Shown here in pieces: positions 16,558-24,611 of a DNA stretch of 64,000 nucleotides. The DNA lies in assembly GCA_028284045.1 (NCBI GenBank), contig JANQSN010000050.1, positions 1 to 64,000 of the forward strand, in the 5' to 3' direction. Below the pieces are notes generated by a model. That model was not told the origin of the DNA. It saw only the letters and a program-made list of their open reading frames with translations, and did not search any database. The stretch is from Alphaproteobacteria bacterium (GTDB lineage: Bacteria; Pseudomonadota; Alphaproteobacteria; DSM-16000; Inquilinaceae). The position numbers and the translations under genes are program-made. Position 1 is the stretch's first letter. Each line of letters opens with the position of its first letter.

Positions 16558-17853
16558 TTAGCGCATCAGCCCGGCCATGGGGAACGTCGACAACGGCTCT
16601 GCCCCCGTCTCGGTCACCAGCACCTGCTGTTCCAGCTTGATGCCGTCGGGGCCGCCGACCTCGCCGACATAGCTTTCCACCGACAGGACCATGCCGGCCT
16701 CCAGCGGGGCGTCGTAGCCGCTGGTCGGAAAATCTTCCGGATAGTAGACGGCCGGGTACTCGTCGCACAGCCCGGTGCCGTGCGCGACCACCGAATAACG
16801 CTGCGGGCGATAGGCCTCCGGCAGGCGGTAGGCTCGCCGGGTCAGCTCCGCCAGGCCGAGGCCGGGGCGGATCAGGCCGGTGTTGGCGGCGATCTGCTCG
16901 GCCGCCAGGTCGTAGAGCGCGCGTTGGCGGTCGGTCGGCCGGCCGTCGCCGGCCAGCCAGCTCCGCGAGATGTCGACGCACATGCCGTAGGGGCCGATCA
17001 GGTCGGTGTCGAAGGCGACGATGTCGCCGGCTTCGATCGGCCGCGCGGCGCATTCCTGGAACCACGGATTGGTACGGGGGCCGGAGGCGAGCAGCCGGGT
17101 CTCGATCCACTCCCCGCCGCGGGCGATATTGGCGGCGTGCAGATGGGCCCACAGCTCCTGCTCCGTCATCCCCGGGGCCAGCGCGTCCCACATCGCCTGC
17201 ATCGCGGTCTCGCAGGCATGCACCGCGCAGCGCATGGCGCGGATCTCGTCGGGACCCTTGACGGCGCGCGCGGTCTCCAGGATCGCCTGGCCGTCGGTGA
17301 CGGTGATCCCGGCGGCGCGCAACGCGTCCAGGCCGGCGGGATCGAGCTTGTCCACCGCCAGCCGGCGGTTGCCGCCGCCATGGGCGCGCACCAACTCGGC
17401 GATCTCGTCGGCCCAGGCGCGCGCATGCTCGTCCACCCGCGGGCCGCTGATGAAGTAGAACCAGCCGCGCCCCGGCCGGATCTCGTCGACCAAGTCGAGA
17501 TGGTCCGACAGGTGCTCGCAATTGTGGAAGTCGAACAGCACCACCGGTCCGTCGGTCGCCACGAAGGCGTAGCGCACGGCGTTGTGCAGGCACCAGATCT
17601 GCATATTGGTGCTGTCGGTGGCGTAGCGGACGTTCAGCGGATCGACCAGCACGATGCCGGCGAGGTCGTCGGCCGCCAGCCGCGCGCGCAGTCGGTCCAG
17701 GCGATAGCGGCGCATCGCCGCGACATCCGGCAAGGCCAGCCCCGCCGCCGTCCATTCCGCGACCGCCCGGTCGCCCGGCCCCAGATCGCCATGCCCGCCC
17801 AAACCCGGCCGGCGGTGCATGGCGGTCCGGATCTTCGAGTCCCCTTCCGGCAT
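16558..17853 (-). CDS. dddP: DddP-type DMSP lyase (M24 peptidase fold)
   Basis: A 431-aa pita-bread metalloprotein. It matches DddP, which cleaves dimethylsulfoniopropionate to dimethyl sulfide and acrylate. From memory, Ruegeria DddP uses Asp295, Asp297, Asp307, His371, Glu406 and Glu421 as metal ligands and Asp377 as catalytic base. Here the equivalents are Asp282, Asp284, Asp294, His358, Glu393, Glu408 and Asp364, each exactly 13 lower, implying a gapless alignment. RYATDSTNMQIW and GGEWIETRLLASGPRTNPW also look DddP-like. The ATG at 17853 has GGAGG ten bases upstream, inside a hairpin. The alternative is an Xaa-Pro-peptidase-like protein. Confidence 0.78.
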   Translation of the reverse strand: MPEGDSKIRTAMHRRPGLGGHGDLGPGDRAVAEWTAAGLALPDVAAMRRYRLDRLRARLAADDLAGIVLVDPLNVRYATDSTNMQIWCLHNAVRYAFVATDGPVVLFDFHNCEHLSDHLDLVDEIRPGRGWFYFISGPRVDEHARAWADEIAELVRAHGGGNRRLAVDKLDPAGLDALRAAGITVTDGQAILETARAVKGPDEIRAMRCAVHACETAMQAMWDALAPGMTEQELWAHLHAANIARGGEWIETRLLASGPRTNPWFQECAARPIEAGDIVAFDTDLIGPYGMCVDISRSWLAGDGRPTDRQRALYDLAAEQIAANTGLIRPGLGLAELTRRAYRLPEAYRPQRYSVVAHGTGLCDEYPAVYYPEDFPTSGYDAPLEAGMVLSVESYVGEVGGPDGIKLEQQVLVTETGAEPLSTFPMAGLMR

Positions 17854-17861
17854 TTTTTCTG

Positions 17862-17907
17862 ACCCTCCCCTTCCTTGAGCCACCAGTCGGTCATGGAAGG
17901 GGAGGGT
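17862..17907 (-). promoter_or_regulatory. Leader hairpin covering the dddP ribosome site
   Basis: In the dddP mRNA leader, 13-base arms (17895-17907 and 17862-17874 on plus coordinates) are perfectly complementary around a 20-base loop. The start-proximal arm contains GGGGAGGG, the only Shine-Dalgarno candidate for the ATG at 17853. If the stem forms, the ribosome site is hidden. A regulatory role is inference. Confidence 0.5.
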
Positions 17908-17981
17908 TTCGCGCGCGGCGGCGCGTCGTTTGACCGCCCGAGAACGACGATTTGGCTTTCGCCCACATTGAACCGGCGCCA

Positions 17982-18047
17982 GCCCGCTCCCCCGCCCGGC
18001 CCCCCACGGCAGTATCCTTGAATGGGGGGCCGGGCGGGGGAGCGGGC
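17982..18047. repeat. Giant hairpin repeat, copy 2 (upstream of dddP)
   Basis: A 25-bp perfect inverted repeat (17982-18006 with 18023-18047) with loop CGGCAGTATCCTTGAA. It is the same element as 16466-16535, in the same orientation and differing by one base in the loop. It lies between the qor stop and the dddP start, so dddP sits between two direct copies. Confidence 0.85.
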
Positions 18048-18071
18048 GGTCGAGCATCAAGCGAAGACGCG

Positions 18072-19046
18072 CTACACCACCAAGAGCGTCGAGCCGGTCG
18101 TCTCCCGCGCCTCCAGCGCCCGGTGCGCCGCCGCGGCCTCGGCCAGCGGGAAGGTCTGGTGCACCTCGATCCGCACCACGCCGTCCCGGATCGCGGCGAA
18201 CAGGTTGCCCGCCATCTCCGCCGTCGCGGCCCGGCCGGCGGCATAGTGGAACAGGCTGGGCCGCGTCACGGTCAGCGACTTCGCGCCAAGATCGCCGACC
18301 GCGATCGGGTCCGGCGTGCCGGACGACTGGCCGAAGCTGACGAGATGCCCGCGGACGCGCAGGCAGGCCATGGAGCCCTTCAGCGTTGTGCGCCCGACGC
18401 TGTCGAACACCGCGGAGACGCCGGCGCCGCCGGTGATCTCGGCCGTGCGGGCGACGAAGTCCTCGTCCTTGTAGAGGATCGGGTGATCGCAGCCATGCGC
18501 CGCGGCCAGCGCCGCCTTCTCCGCGCTGCCGACGGTGCCGATCACCGTGCAGCCGAGATGCCGGGCCCAGGCGCACAGGATCAAGCCGACGCCGCCGGCC
18601 GCCGCATGCACCAGGACGGTGTCGCCGGCGCGCACGTGATGGGCGCGGAAGAGGAGGTACTCCGCGGTCATGCCCTTCAGCATGGCCGCCGCGGCGGTGC
18701 GGTCGTCGATACCGTCGGGCAGCCGGACCAGGCTGTCGGCGGCCATCACCCGCGCCTCGGCATAGGCACCCGGCGGCCCCGCGGCATAGGCCACCCGGTC
18801 GCCCGGCGCCAGGTGGTCGACGCCGTCGCCCACCGCCTCCACGACGCCCGCCCCTTCCATGCCCAGCGAGCCGGGCAGCGCCAGCGCCGGATAGAGGCCG
18901 GTGCGCATATAGACGTCGATATAGTTGAGGCCGACCGCCGTGTGCCGCAGGCGGACCTGGCCGGCTGCCGGATCGCCCACCGGCGCGTCGCGCCACTGCA
19001 GCACCTCCGGGCCGCCGGTGGTCTCCAGGACGATGGCATGGGTCAT
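18072..19046 (-). CDS. qor: NADPH:quinone oxidoreductase, QorA-like (MDR superfamily)
   Basis: A 324-aa zinc-free medium-chain reductase. NYIDVYMRTGLYPALALPGSLG and KGMTAEYLLFRAHHVRAGDTVLVHAAAGGVGLI closely follow E. coli QorA, including the NADPH-binding AxxGGVG. It would reduce quinones or alpha,beta-unsaturated carbonyls. The ATG at 19046 has GGGAG about nine bases upstream and is chosen over a GTG at 19067. It is 24 bases downstream of kdgK and directly upstream of dddP, where acrylate chemistry could involve such a reductase; that link is speculative. Confidence 0.88.
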   Translation of the reverse strand: MTHAIVLETTGGPEVLQWRDAPVGDPAAGQVRLRHTAVGLNYIDVYMRTGLYPALALPGSLGMEGAGVVEAVGDGVDHLAPGDRVAYAAGPPGAYAEARVMAADSLVRLPDGIDDRTAAAAMLKGMTAEYLLFRAHHVRAGDTVLVHAAAGGVGLILCAWARHLGCTVIGTVGSAEKAALAAAHGCDHPILYKDEDFVARTAEITGGAGVSAVFDSVGRTTLKGSMACLRVRGHLVSFGQSSGTPDPIAVGDLGAKSLTVTRPSLFHYAAGRAATAEMAGNLFAAIRDGVVRIEVHQTFPLAEAAAAHRALEARETTGSTLLVV

Positions 19047-19070
19047 CGGTTCAGTCTCCCTGATCACGGG

Positions 19071-20021
19071 TCATCGGTTTTGGGTCGCCAGGAACGCCTC
19101 GACATCGGCGCGCCGCGGGATCGGCGCCACCGCACCGTAGCCCGTGGTGGACAAGGCCGCGGCGGCATTGGCGTAGCGGGCGGCGGCGAAGGCGTCGCCG
19201 GTCGCGAGATAGGCCGCCAGGAAGCTGCCGGCGAAGGTGTCGCCCGCGCCCGAGGCGTCGACCGCCTCGACGGGAAAGCCGGCGATCCGGCGCCGGTCGT
19301 CCCGCGTCGCCACCAGGGCGCCGGCCGCGCCCAGCTTCAAGGCGACGATCGCGGGTCCCAGCGAGAGGTAGAGATCGGCGATGGCGTCGGGCGCGTCGAG
19401 CCCGGTCAACAGCCGGCTGTCATCCAGGCTGGGGAAGACGATCTGGGCCTCCGCCACGGCGGCATGGATGACCGCGCGGGCGCGGGCCAGCGGCCACAGA
19501 CGGGTCCTGAGATTGGTGTCGTAGCTGACCTGCGCGCCGGCCCGGCGGGCGAGCGTGATGGCGTGGAAGACCGCATCGCAGGCGCTCTCGCTGATCGCCT
19601 GGCTGATCGCGGAGACATGCAGCACGCCCACGCCGTCCAGCGCGGTGTCGGGGATGTCCTGCGGCCCCATCCGGCTGGCCGCGGAGCCGGCGCGCAGATA
19701 GCTGAAGCGGTGGCCGTCGGGTCCATGGCTGATGAAGTAGACCCCGGTATGAGCGGCCGGGTCGCGCCGCACGAAGCGGGCATCGATCCCTTCCTGCGCC
19801 CACAGCGCGAAGAAGCGGTCGGCGAACCCGTCCTCGCCCAGCGCGGTCAGATAGCCGACCCGCGCCCCCTGACGCGCCGCCGCGACGGCCGCGTTCGCGG
19901 TGTCGCCGCCGAGGCCCGGCAGGTAGCGCGGCCCCTCCGGCGTGGCGACCTCGCTCAGCTCCATCAGCGGTTCGCCCAGGCAGAGGATCTGCGGCGGGGT
20001 TGGGGCGGCGGGATCAGGCAT
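19071..20021 (-). CDS. kdgK: 2-keto-3-deoxygluconate kinase (PfkB family)
   Basis: A 316-aa PfkB kinase predicted to phosphorylate KDG to KDPG. CLGEPLMELSE and LPGLGGDTANAAVAAARQG (substrate-binding GG) and DASGAGDTFAGSF (catalytic Asp and anion hole) are clear; YDTNLRTRLWP and FISHGPDGHRFSYLRAGSAAS are typical of KDG kinases. The ATG at 20021 overlaps the end of the upstream RraA-like gene by eight bases. Together with eda this gives KDG to pyruvate plus glyceraldehyde-3-phosphate. Confidence 0.86.
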   Translation of the reverse strand: MPDPAAPTPPQILCLGEPLMELSEVATPEGPRYLPGLGGDTANAAVAAARQGARVGYLTALGEDGFADRFFALWAQEGIDARFVRRDPAAHTGVYFISHGPDGHRFSYLRAGSAASRMGPQDIPDTALDGVGVLHVSAISQAISESACDAVFHAITLARRAGAQVSYDTNLRTRLWPLARARAVIHAAVAEAQIVFPSLDDSRLLTGLDAPDAIADLYLSLGPAIVALKLGAAGALVATRDDRRRIAGFPVEAVDASGAGDTFAGSFLAAYLATGDAFAAARYANAAAALSTTGYGAVAPIPRRADVEAFLATQNR

Positions 20022-20631
20022 CGCGGGTCTCTTGGTGACGGATCTCGGTAAGCCGGGCATCGGTCGCCCCGGCGATCGCCCGGGCGCGGGTCTCGACGGT
20101 CTCGGCCGCGTCCGCCGGCACGACGACGATGCCGGCGGCGTCGCCGATGACGAGGTCGCCGGGGCGCACCAGCACGCCGCCCAGCGTCACCGGCTCGTCG
20201 CGCCCGACCAGGGTATAGCGGCCGGCGGCCGGCAACAGGGCGGGGCCATGGGCGGCGACGGCTGGGCCGGCGGACCCGGCGGATTGCCCGCCGTCGACCA
20301 CGGCGCCGGCCAGGCCGCCGACGCGCGCGGCTTCGGCGGCGAAGCGATCCCACAGCGCAACCCGCGGGTCCGGCGGACCGCCGAGAGACAGGCAGACGAC
20401 TGCCCCGGATGCCATACCCGCCAGCGCCGCGGCCACCGGTCCCGCCGGGTCGTCACCCGGTTCGACGGCCGCGCCCCCTGGCCGGAACAACAGCGTCGCC
20501 GCCGGGCCGGCCAGCCGGTCGCCGGACCGTGTCAGCGACAGCGCCGGGTCGAGCACCGTCGGCCGGTCGACCGTCCGGTCGAGCGCCAGGGCCAGCGCCT
20601 CAAGCGGCAGCCGGGCGAGGGGCAGGGCCAC
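20014..20631 (-). CDS. RraA/HMG-aldolase-fold protein with altered active site
   Basis: A 205-aa member of the RraA-like superfamily, which includes 4-hydroxy-4-methyl-2-oxoglutarate aldolases and the RNase E inhibitor RraA. GVLVRPGDLVIGDAAGIVVVPADAA is the family hallmark near the C-terminus. The catalytic segment normally reads VVDGxxRD, but here it is AVVDGGQSAG, so the Arg and Asp that hold substrate and metal are missing. It lies between eda and kdgK, 18 bases after eda and overlapping kdgK, so it belongs to the operon. An aldolase role is doubtful. Confidence 0.75.
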   Translation of the reverse strand: MALPLARLPLEALALALDRTVDRPTVLDPALSLTRSGDRLAGPAATLLFRPGGAAVEPGDDPAGPVAAALAGMASGAVVCLSLGGPPDPRVALWDRFAAEAARVGGLAGAVVDGGQSAGSAGPAVAAHGPALLPAAGRYTLVGRDEPVTLGGVLVRPGDLVIGDAAGIVVVPADAAETVETRARAIAGATDARLTEIRHQETRDA

Positions 20632-20649
20632 CGGCGGGCGCCGCCGGCG

Positions 20650-21285
20650 TCAGGACGACGGGCTGTCGGCGCCGATCAGCCGGGCAAGCCGGGCCTTCAG
20701 CGCCGCGGGGTCGAGATCGCCGGCCGCGGCATCGGCGACCAGCGTGCCGCCGATGCCGACGAAGGCGGCGCCGGCCTTGCGATAGCGCGGGATGTCGTCG
20801 ACGGAGATGCCGCCGGTCGGCGCCAGCGGGATCTGCGGGAACACCGCCGCCAGCGCGTGGATATGCGCCGGCCCGCCGACGCTGCCCGCCGGAAAGATCT
20901 TGACCACATCGGCCCCGGCGGCGACTGCCGCCAGCACCTCCGTCGGCGTCAGCGCGCCCAACAGGCAGGCCGCCCCGGCCTCCGCGCAGACGGCGCCGAC
21001 CTCCGGCACGGTCGCCGGGGAGACGACGAAGCGCGCCCCCGCCTCGATCGCCCGCTGGGCGTCGTCGCCGGTCAGCACCGTGCCGACGCCGACCAAGGCG
21101 CCGCCGGCCGCCAGCTCCGCGATCACGTCGAAGGCGTCGGGCACGGTCAGCGTGATCTCGAACACACCCATGCCGGCCGCCGCCAGTCGCTGGCAGGCGC
21201 GCCGCGCGGCCGCCCCGTCCTGGGTGCGCACCACCGGCACCAGATAGTCGCGGGTCAGGCGGTCGAGGGTCTCGGTCTTGGTCAT
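20650..21285 (-). CDS. eda: KDPG aldolase
   Basis: A 211-aa class I aldolase cleaving 2-keto-3-deoxy-6-phosphogluconate to pyruvate and glyceraldehyde-3-phosphate. Arg20 (PVVR), Glu43 (FEITL) and the Schiff-base Lys129 (VVKIFPAG) are in the expected places, with APTGGIS as the phosphate-binding loop. First gene of eda - rraA-like - kdgK - qor on the minus strand. It could also act on KDPGal if the pathway is for galactonate. Confidence 0.92.
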   Translation of the reverse strand: MTKTETLDRLTRDYLVPVVRTQDGAAARRACQRLAAAGMGVFEITLTVPDAFDVIAELAAGGALVGVGTVLTGDDAQRAIEAGARFVVSPATVPEVGAVCAEAGAACLLGALTPTEVLAAVAAGADVVKIFPAGSVGGPAHIHALAAVFPQIPLAPTGGISVDDIPRYRKAGAAFVGIGGTLVADAAAGDLDPAALKARLARLIGADSPSS

Positions 21286-21354
21286 GGCGGCGGGTCTTCG
21301 CGTGCTTCGGCGGCGGGCGATCGCTGGTATCCGTTCTTAGACCAGGCGCGCGCC

Positions 21355-22692
21355 TCAGGCCATGTCGTCGGCGATATCGATGACATGGGCGAAGGACCCG
21401 GCGACGCGGCCGGCGGCCCGGCCCATGGCGCCGACGGGGGTGCCGTCGGCGGCCTGGGCGGTGAACAGCGGGGTGCCCGGTCCCTCCGCGACCACCGTGG
21501 CCATGTGGAACTCATGGGCCCCGAAGCGCCGCGCCTGGGGGCCGAAAGGGGCCGCGGCGCCGGCCAGGGCGAGGCGGCGGTAGCCGAGCGTCAGGCGGCG
21601 ATCGGCGAAGCTGGTGACGACCGGCAACAGGCCGGCCATGGCATGGCGCGTGCCCTCGGCATCGATCAGCCCCTCGCCCAGCACCATGTAGCCGCCGCAT
21701 TCGCCATAGACCGGCCGATCCGCGGCCAGCGCGCGAACCCCGCCTAGGAAGCGATGATTGGCCGCCAGCCGGCCGGCCTGCAGCTCCGGATAGCCGCCGG
21801 GCAGGTAGAGGCTGTCGGCATCCGCCGCCGGGGCCTCGTCGGCCAGCGGCGAGAAGGGCCGGATCTCCGCGCCGGCCGCCCGCCAGCCGTCCAACAGATG
21901 CGGGTAGGCGAAGGCGAAGGCGGTATCCTGCGCCACGGCGATTCGCTGACCCAGCGGCGGCAGGCGTGTCGGCGCAGATACCGCAGGCGTCGCCGCCGGG
22001 CGGGCCAGCGCGGCCAGCCGGTCGAGATCGACCGCCGCGGCGACGGCATCCGCGGCGGCCGAAACGAAGGGCTCGATCGCCGGATGCTCACCGGCTTGCA
22101 CCAGGCCGAGATGCCGGCTCGGCATCGCCAGGTCCGCCAGCGCCGGCAGCCCGCCGAGAAAGGTCACGCCCAGCGACGCCACGGCGTCGGCCAGCATATC
22201 GCGATGGCGCGGCCCGCCGATGCGGTTCGCGATCACGCCCACGACCCGGACATCCGCCGCCGCATCGCGGAAGCCGGCGACCAGCGGTGCCAGCGACTGC
22301 GCCATGCCGCGGGCGTCGACCACCAGGACGACCGGCCAGCCGAGCCGGGCGGCCAGATCCGCGGTCGATCCCGATGCCGGCCGGCCCGCCGGGGCGCCGC
22401 GCGCGCCGTCGAACAGCCCCATCACGCCTTCGACCAACAACAAATCGACCGCCTCGGCCGACCGCCCGGCGAGATGGCCGAGAAGCGCCGGCCGCATCGC
22501 CCAGGGATCGAGATTGACGGAAGCGCGGCCGCAGGCGGCCTCGTGGAAGCGCGGATCGATATAGTCCGGCCCGGTCTTGGCGCCGGCGACGCGCCGCCCC
22601 CGCGCGGCGAAGGCCCGCAACAGGCCCAGCGTCACCAGCGTCTTGCCGCTGGAGGAGGCCGGGGCGGCCAGGATCAGGCCGGGCGCGGTCAC
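21355..22692 (-). CDS. cobB: Cobyrinate a,c-diamide synthase
   Basis: A 445-aa ATP- and glutamine-dependent amidase of cobalamin synthesis. The N-terminal P-loop ASSSGKT (11-17) and GPDYIDPRFHE mark the CbiA/CobB dethiobiotin-synthetase-like domain. The C-terminal class I glutamine amidotransferase domain has nucleophile Cys332 (YGECGGYMVLG) and a downstream His (EFHMATV). It follows cobA by 22 bases on the same strand. Length is typical. No cobalamin riboswitch is visible upstream of the unit. Confidence 0.94.
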   Translation of the reverse strand: MTAPGLILAAPASSSGKTLVTLGLLRAFAARGRRVAGAKTGPDYIDPRFHEAACGRASVNLDPWAMRPALLGHLAGRSAEAVDLLLVEGVMGLFDGARGAPAGRPASGSTADLAARLGWPVVLVVDARGMAQSLAPLVAGFRDAAADVRVVGVIANRIGGPRHRDMLADAVASLGVTFLGGLPALADLAMPSRHLGLVQAGEHPAIEPFVSAAADAVAAAVDLDRLAALARPAATPAVSAPTRLPPLGQRIAVAQDTAFAFAYPHLLDGWRAAGAEIRPFSPLADEAPAADADSLYLPGGYPELQAGRLAANHRFLGGVRALAADRPVYGECGGYMVLGEGLIDAEGTRHAMAGLLPVVTSFADRRLTLGYRRLALAGAAAPFGPQARRFGAHEFHMATVVAEGPGTPLFTAQAADGTPVGAMGRAAGRVAGSFAHVIDIADDMA

Positions 22693-22714
22693 GCGGGGGC
22701 AGGCGCGGTCCGGC

Positions 22715-23578
22715 TCACACCGCCTCGCCGCGCGCGGTCCGGCCCAGCGGGTCGGCGTCCAGCACCCGGCCGGCCAGCGCCCCCAGCCAGTCCAGCCCGG
22801 CGCGCAGCCGCACCACCTCGCCCAAGACGACGACGGCCGGCGGCTCGATGCCCGCCTCGGCGAGGTCCACCGCGGCCGAGCCCAAGGTCGTCTCCAGCAC
22901 CCGCTGGTCGGGCAGGCTGGCGCGGCTGACCACCGCCAGCGGCTCTTCGGCCCGCCGGCCGGCAGCCAGCAGGCGGTCGGTGATCGGCGCCAGGTGCTTG
23001 ATCGCCATATAGAGCACCAGCACCGGCGATCCCCGGGCGATCGCCTGCCAGTCGAGGCCGTCGTCGGGCACCAGGCCGGAGGCGTTGTGGCCGGTGATGA
23101 AGGTCACGGTGTGGTTGGTGTCGCGGTGGGTCGCCGGGATGCCGGCATAGGCGAGGCCGCCGATGCCCGCGGTGACGCCGGGCAGGATGCGGAACGGGAT
23201 CCCGGCCTCGACCAGGGCCAACGCCTCCTCCCCGCCACGGCCGAAGACGAAGGGATCGCCCCCCTTCAGGCGCAACACCCGCTCGCCGGCCCGCGCCAGC
23301 GCGACCAGCCGCAGCGAGATGTCGCGCTGCTTGGGCGACGGCCGGCCGCCGCGTTTGCCGGCGAACTCCAGCGCGGCACCGGGCCGCGCCAGGCTGAGCA
23401 CGTCGCGCGAGACCAGCGCGTCGTAGACGACGACATCCGCCTGCCCCAACGCGTTCACCGCGTTCAAGGTCAGCAAGCCCGGATCGCCGGGGCCGGCGCC
23501 GGCCAGCCAGACCCAGCCGGGATCGAATCGGGGAAGGGGGAAGGGAAGATCGATCATTGCCGGCGTGAGGTTAGCCAC
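22715..23578 (-). CDS. cobA: Uroporphyrinogen-III C-methyltransferase
   Basis: A 287-aa SUMT converting uroporphyrinogen III to precorrin-2 with SAM, the branch point to B12 and siroheme. GAGPGDPGLLTLNAV (SAM site), VVYDALVS, KRGG and LRLKGGDPFVFGRGGEE are signature motifs. The GTG at 23578 has GGAG ten bases upstream and overlaps the end of the EamA gene; the internal ATG at 23557 has no good ribosome site. It has no CysG dehydrogenase/chelatase domain. Confidence 0.94.
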   Translation of the reverse strand: MANLTPAMIDLPFPLPRFDPGWVWLAGAGPGDPGLLTLNAVNALGQADVVVYDALVSRDVLSLARPGAALEFAGKRGGRPSPKQRDISLRLVALARAGERVLRLKGGDPFVFGRGGEEALALVEAGIPFRILPGVTAGIGGLAYAGIPATHRDTNHTVTFITGHNASGLVPDDGLDWQAIARGSPVLVLYMAIKHLAPITDRLLAAGRRAEEPLAVVSRASLPDQRVLETTLGSAAVDLAEAGIEPPAVVVLGEVVRLRAGLDWLGALAGRVLDADPLGRTARGEAV

Positions 23579-24464
23579 AATGTCCGTCTCCGGCCAAGGC
23601 GGCTTGGCGCCGCTCGTCGCGCAAGCGGCGGCCGGTGTGCCAGACCAGCGTCGCGCCGAGGATCACCCCGCCGGCGATCGCCTGCGGCGGCGGCGCCAGG
23701 CCGACCAAGAGCCAGACCCACAAGGGACCCAGCAGCGTCTCCAGCAGCATCAGCAGGCTGACCTCGGCTGCCGGAATGTAGCGCGGCCCGAGGCTGATCA
23801 GCGCGAAGGAGATCGGCGCGACGGCGAGCACCAGCAGCGCGATCAGCCAGACATCTGTCCCCGACGGGGACAAGGGCGCGGCCGGGACCCAGGCGACGCA
23901 CGCCGTGATCAGCCCGGCCAGCCCATAGGCCGGCCAGACATCCGACGCCCCCAGCCGGCGGGTCAGCGTGAAGGCCAACGCCAGCGATACCGGCACCATC
24001 AGCCCGATCAGGTCGCCTTGCCAGCGCCCGAAACCGCCGAGCGATCCGGACAGTGTGACGCCGACCCCGATGAGGCCGAGCGCGATGGCGATCGCCGTCG
24101 CCCGGTCCAGCCGCTCGCCCAGCAAGAGCCGGCCGAACAGGGCGGCGAAGATCGGCGTGGCGGCGACCAGCACCAGGATGTTGGCCGGGTTGGTATGCTC
24201 CACCCCACTGACGAACCCGATCTGGCAGACCGCGTAGAGCGCCGCGATGGCCAGGCCCGTCGGCCCATAGGCGCGGATCCGCCCCGGCAGTCGCCGGCCG
24301 TGCCGGAGGAGGCTGAGCAGCATCAGCACGCAGAACACCCCGACGCCGCGCCAGAACAGCAGCGTCCAGACATCCGCGCCGATCAGGCGGATCAACGCGG
24401 CGTCCGGCGACAGCATCACCACCCCCAACGCCACCAGGGCGAAACCCTTCGCCTGGTCGCTCAT
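23571..24464 (-). CDS. EamA/DMT-superfamily transporter
   Basis: A 297-aa protein with ten predicted membrane helices made of two EamA repeats (about 10-140 and 155-285). ALYAVCQIGFVSGVEHTNPANILVLVAATPIFAALFGRLLLGERL is split across helices 3-4 of the first repeat in the usual way. The solute is unknown. It overlaps cobA by eight bases, so it is coexpressed with early cobalamin genes, which may point to a corrinoid-related metabolite or be incidental. Divergent from a MATE gene across ~147 bases. Confidence 0.88.
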   Translation of the reverse strand: MSDQAKGFALVALGVVMLSPDAALIRLIGADVWTLLFWRGVGVFCVLMLLSLLRHGRRLPGRIRAYGPTGLAIAALYAVCQIGFVSGVEHTNPANILVLVAATPIFAALFGRLLLGERLDRATAIAIALGLIGVGVTLSGSLGGFGRWQGDLIGLMVPVSLALAFTLTRRLGASDVWPAYGLAGLITACVAWVPAAPLSPSGTDVWLIALLVLAVAPISFALISLGPRYIPAAEVSLLMLLETLLGPLWVWLLVGLAPPPQAIAGGVILGATLVWHTGRRLRDERRQAALAGDGHCG

Positions 24465-24611
24465 TGGCGGGGCGACCGCTTGCCGCACGCACGGCAGCCT
24501 TGCGCGCGGTGGGGTGGTCCGGCGGCCGGTTCCCGCGTAAAGGCGCCTGTTCCGCGCCGAACTTCGCGCCCAACGGGTGCGCCGGCACCGTGCCCAACCG
24601 ATAGAAGACCG

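Noticed and set aside
24465..24611. Possible cobalamin riboswitch upstream of the EamA-cobA-cobB unit
   Set aside because: No B12-box-like GCCACTG or recognisable P3-P6 core is visible in the short divergent gap.
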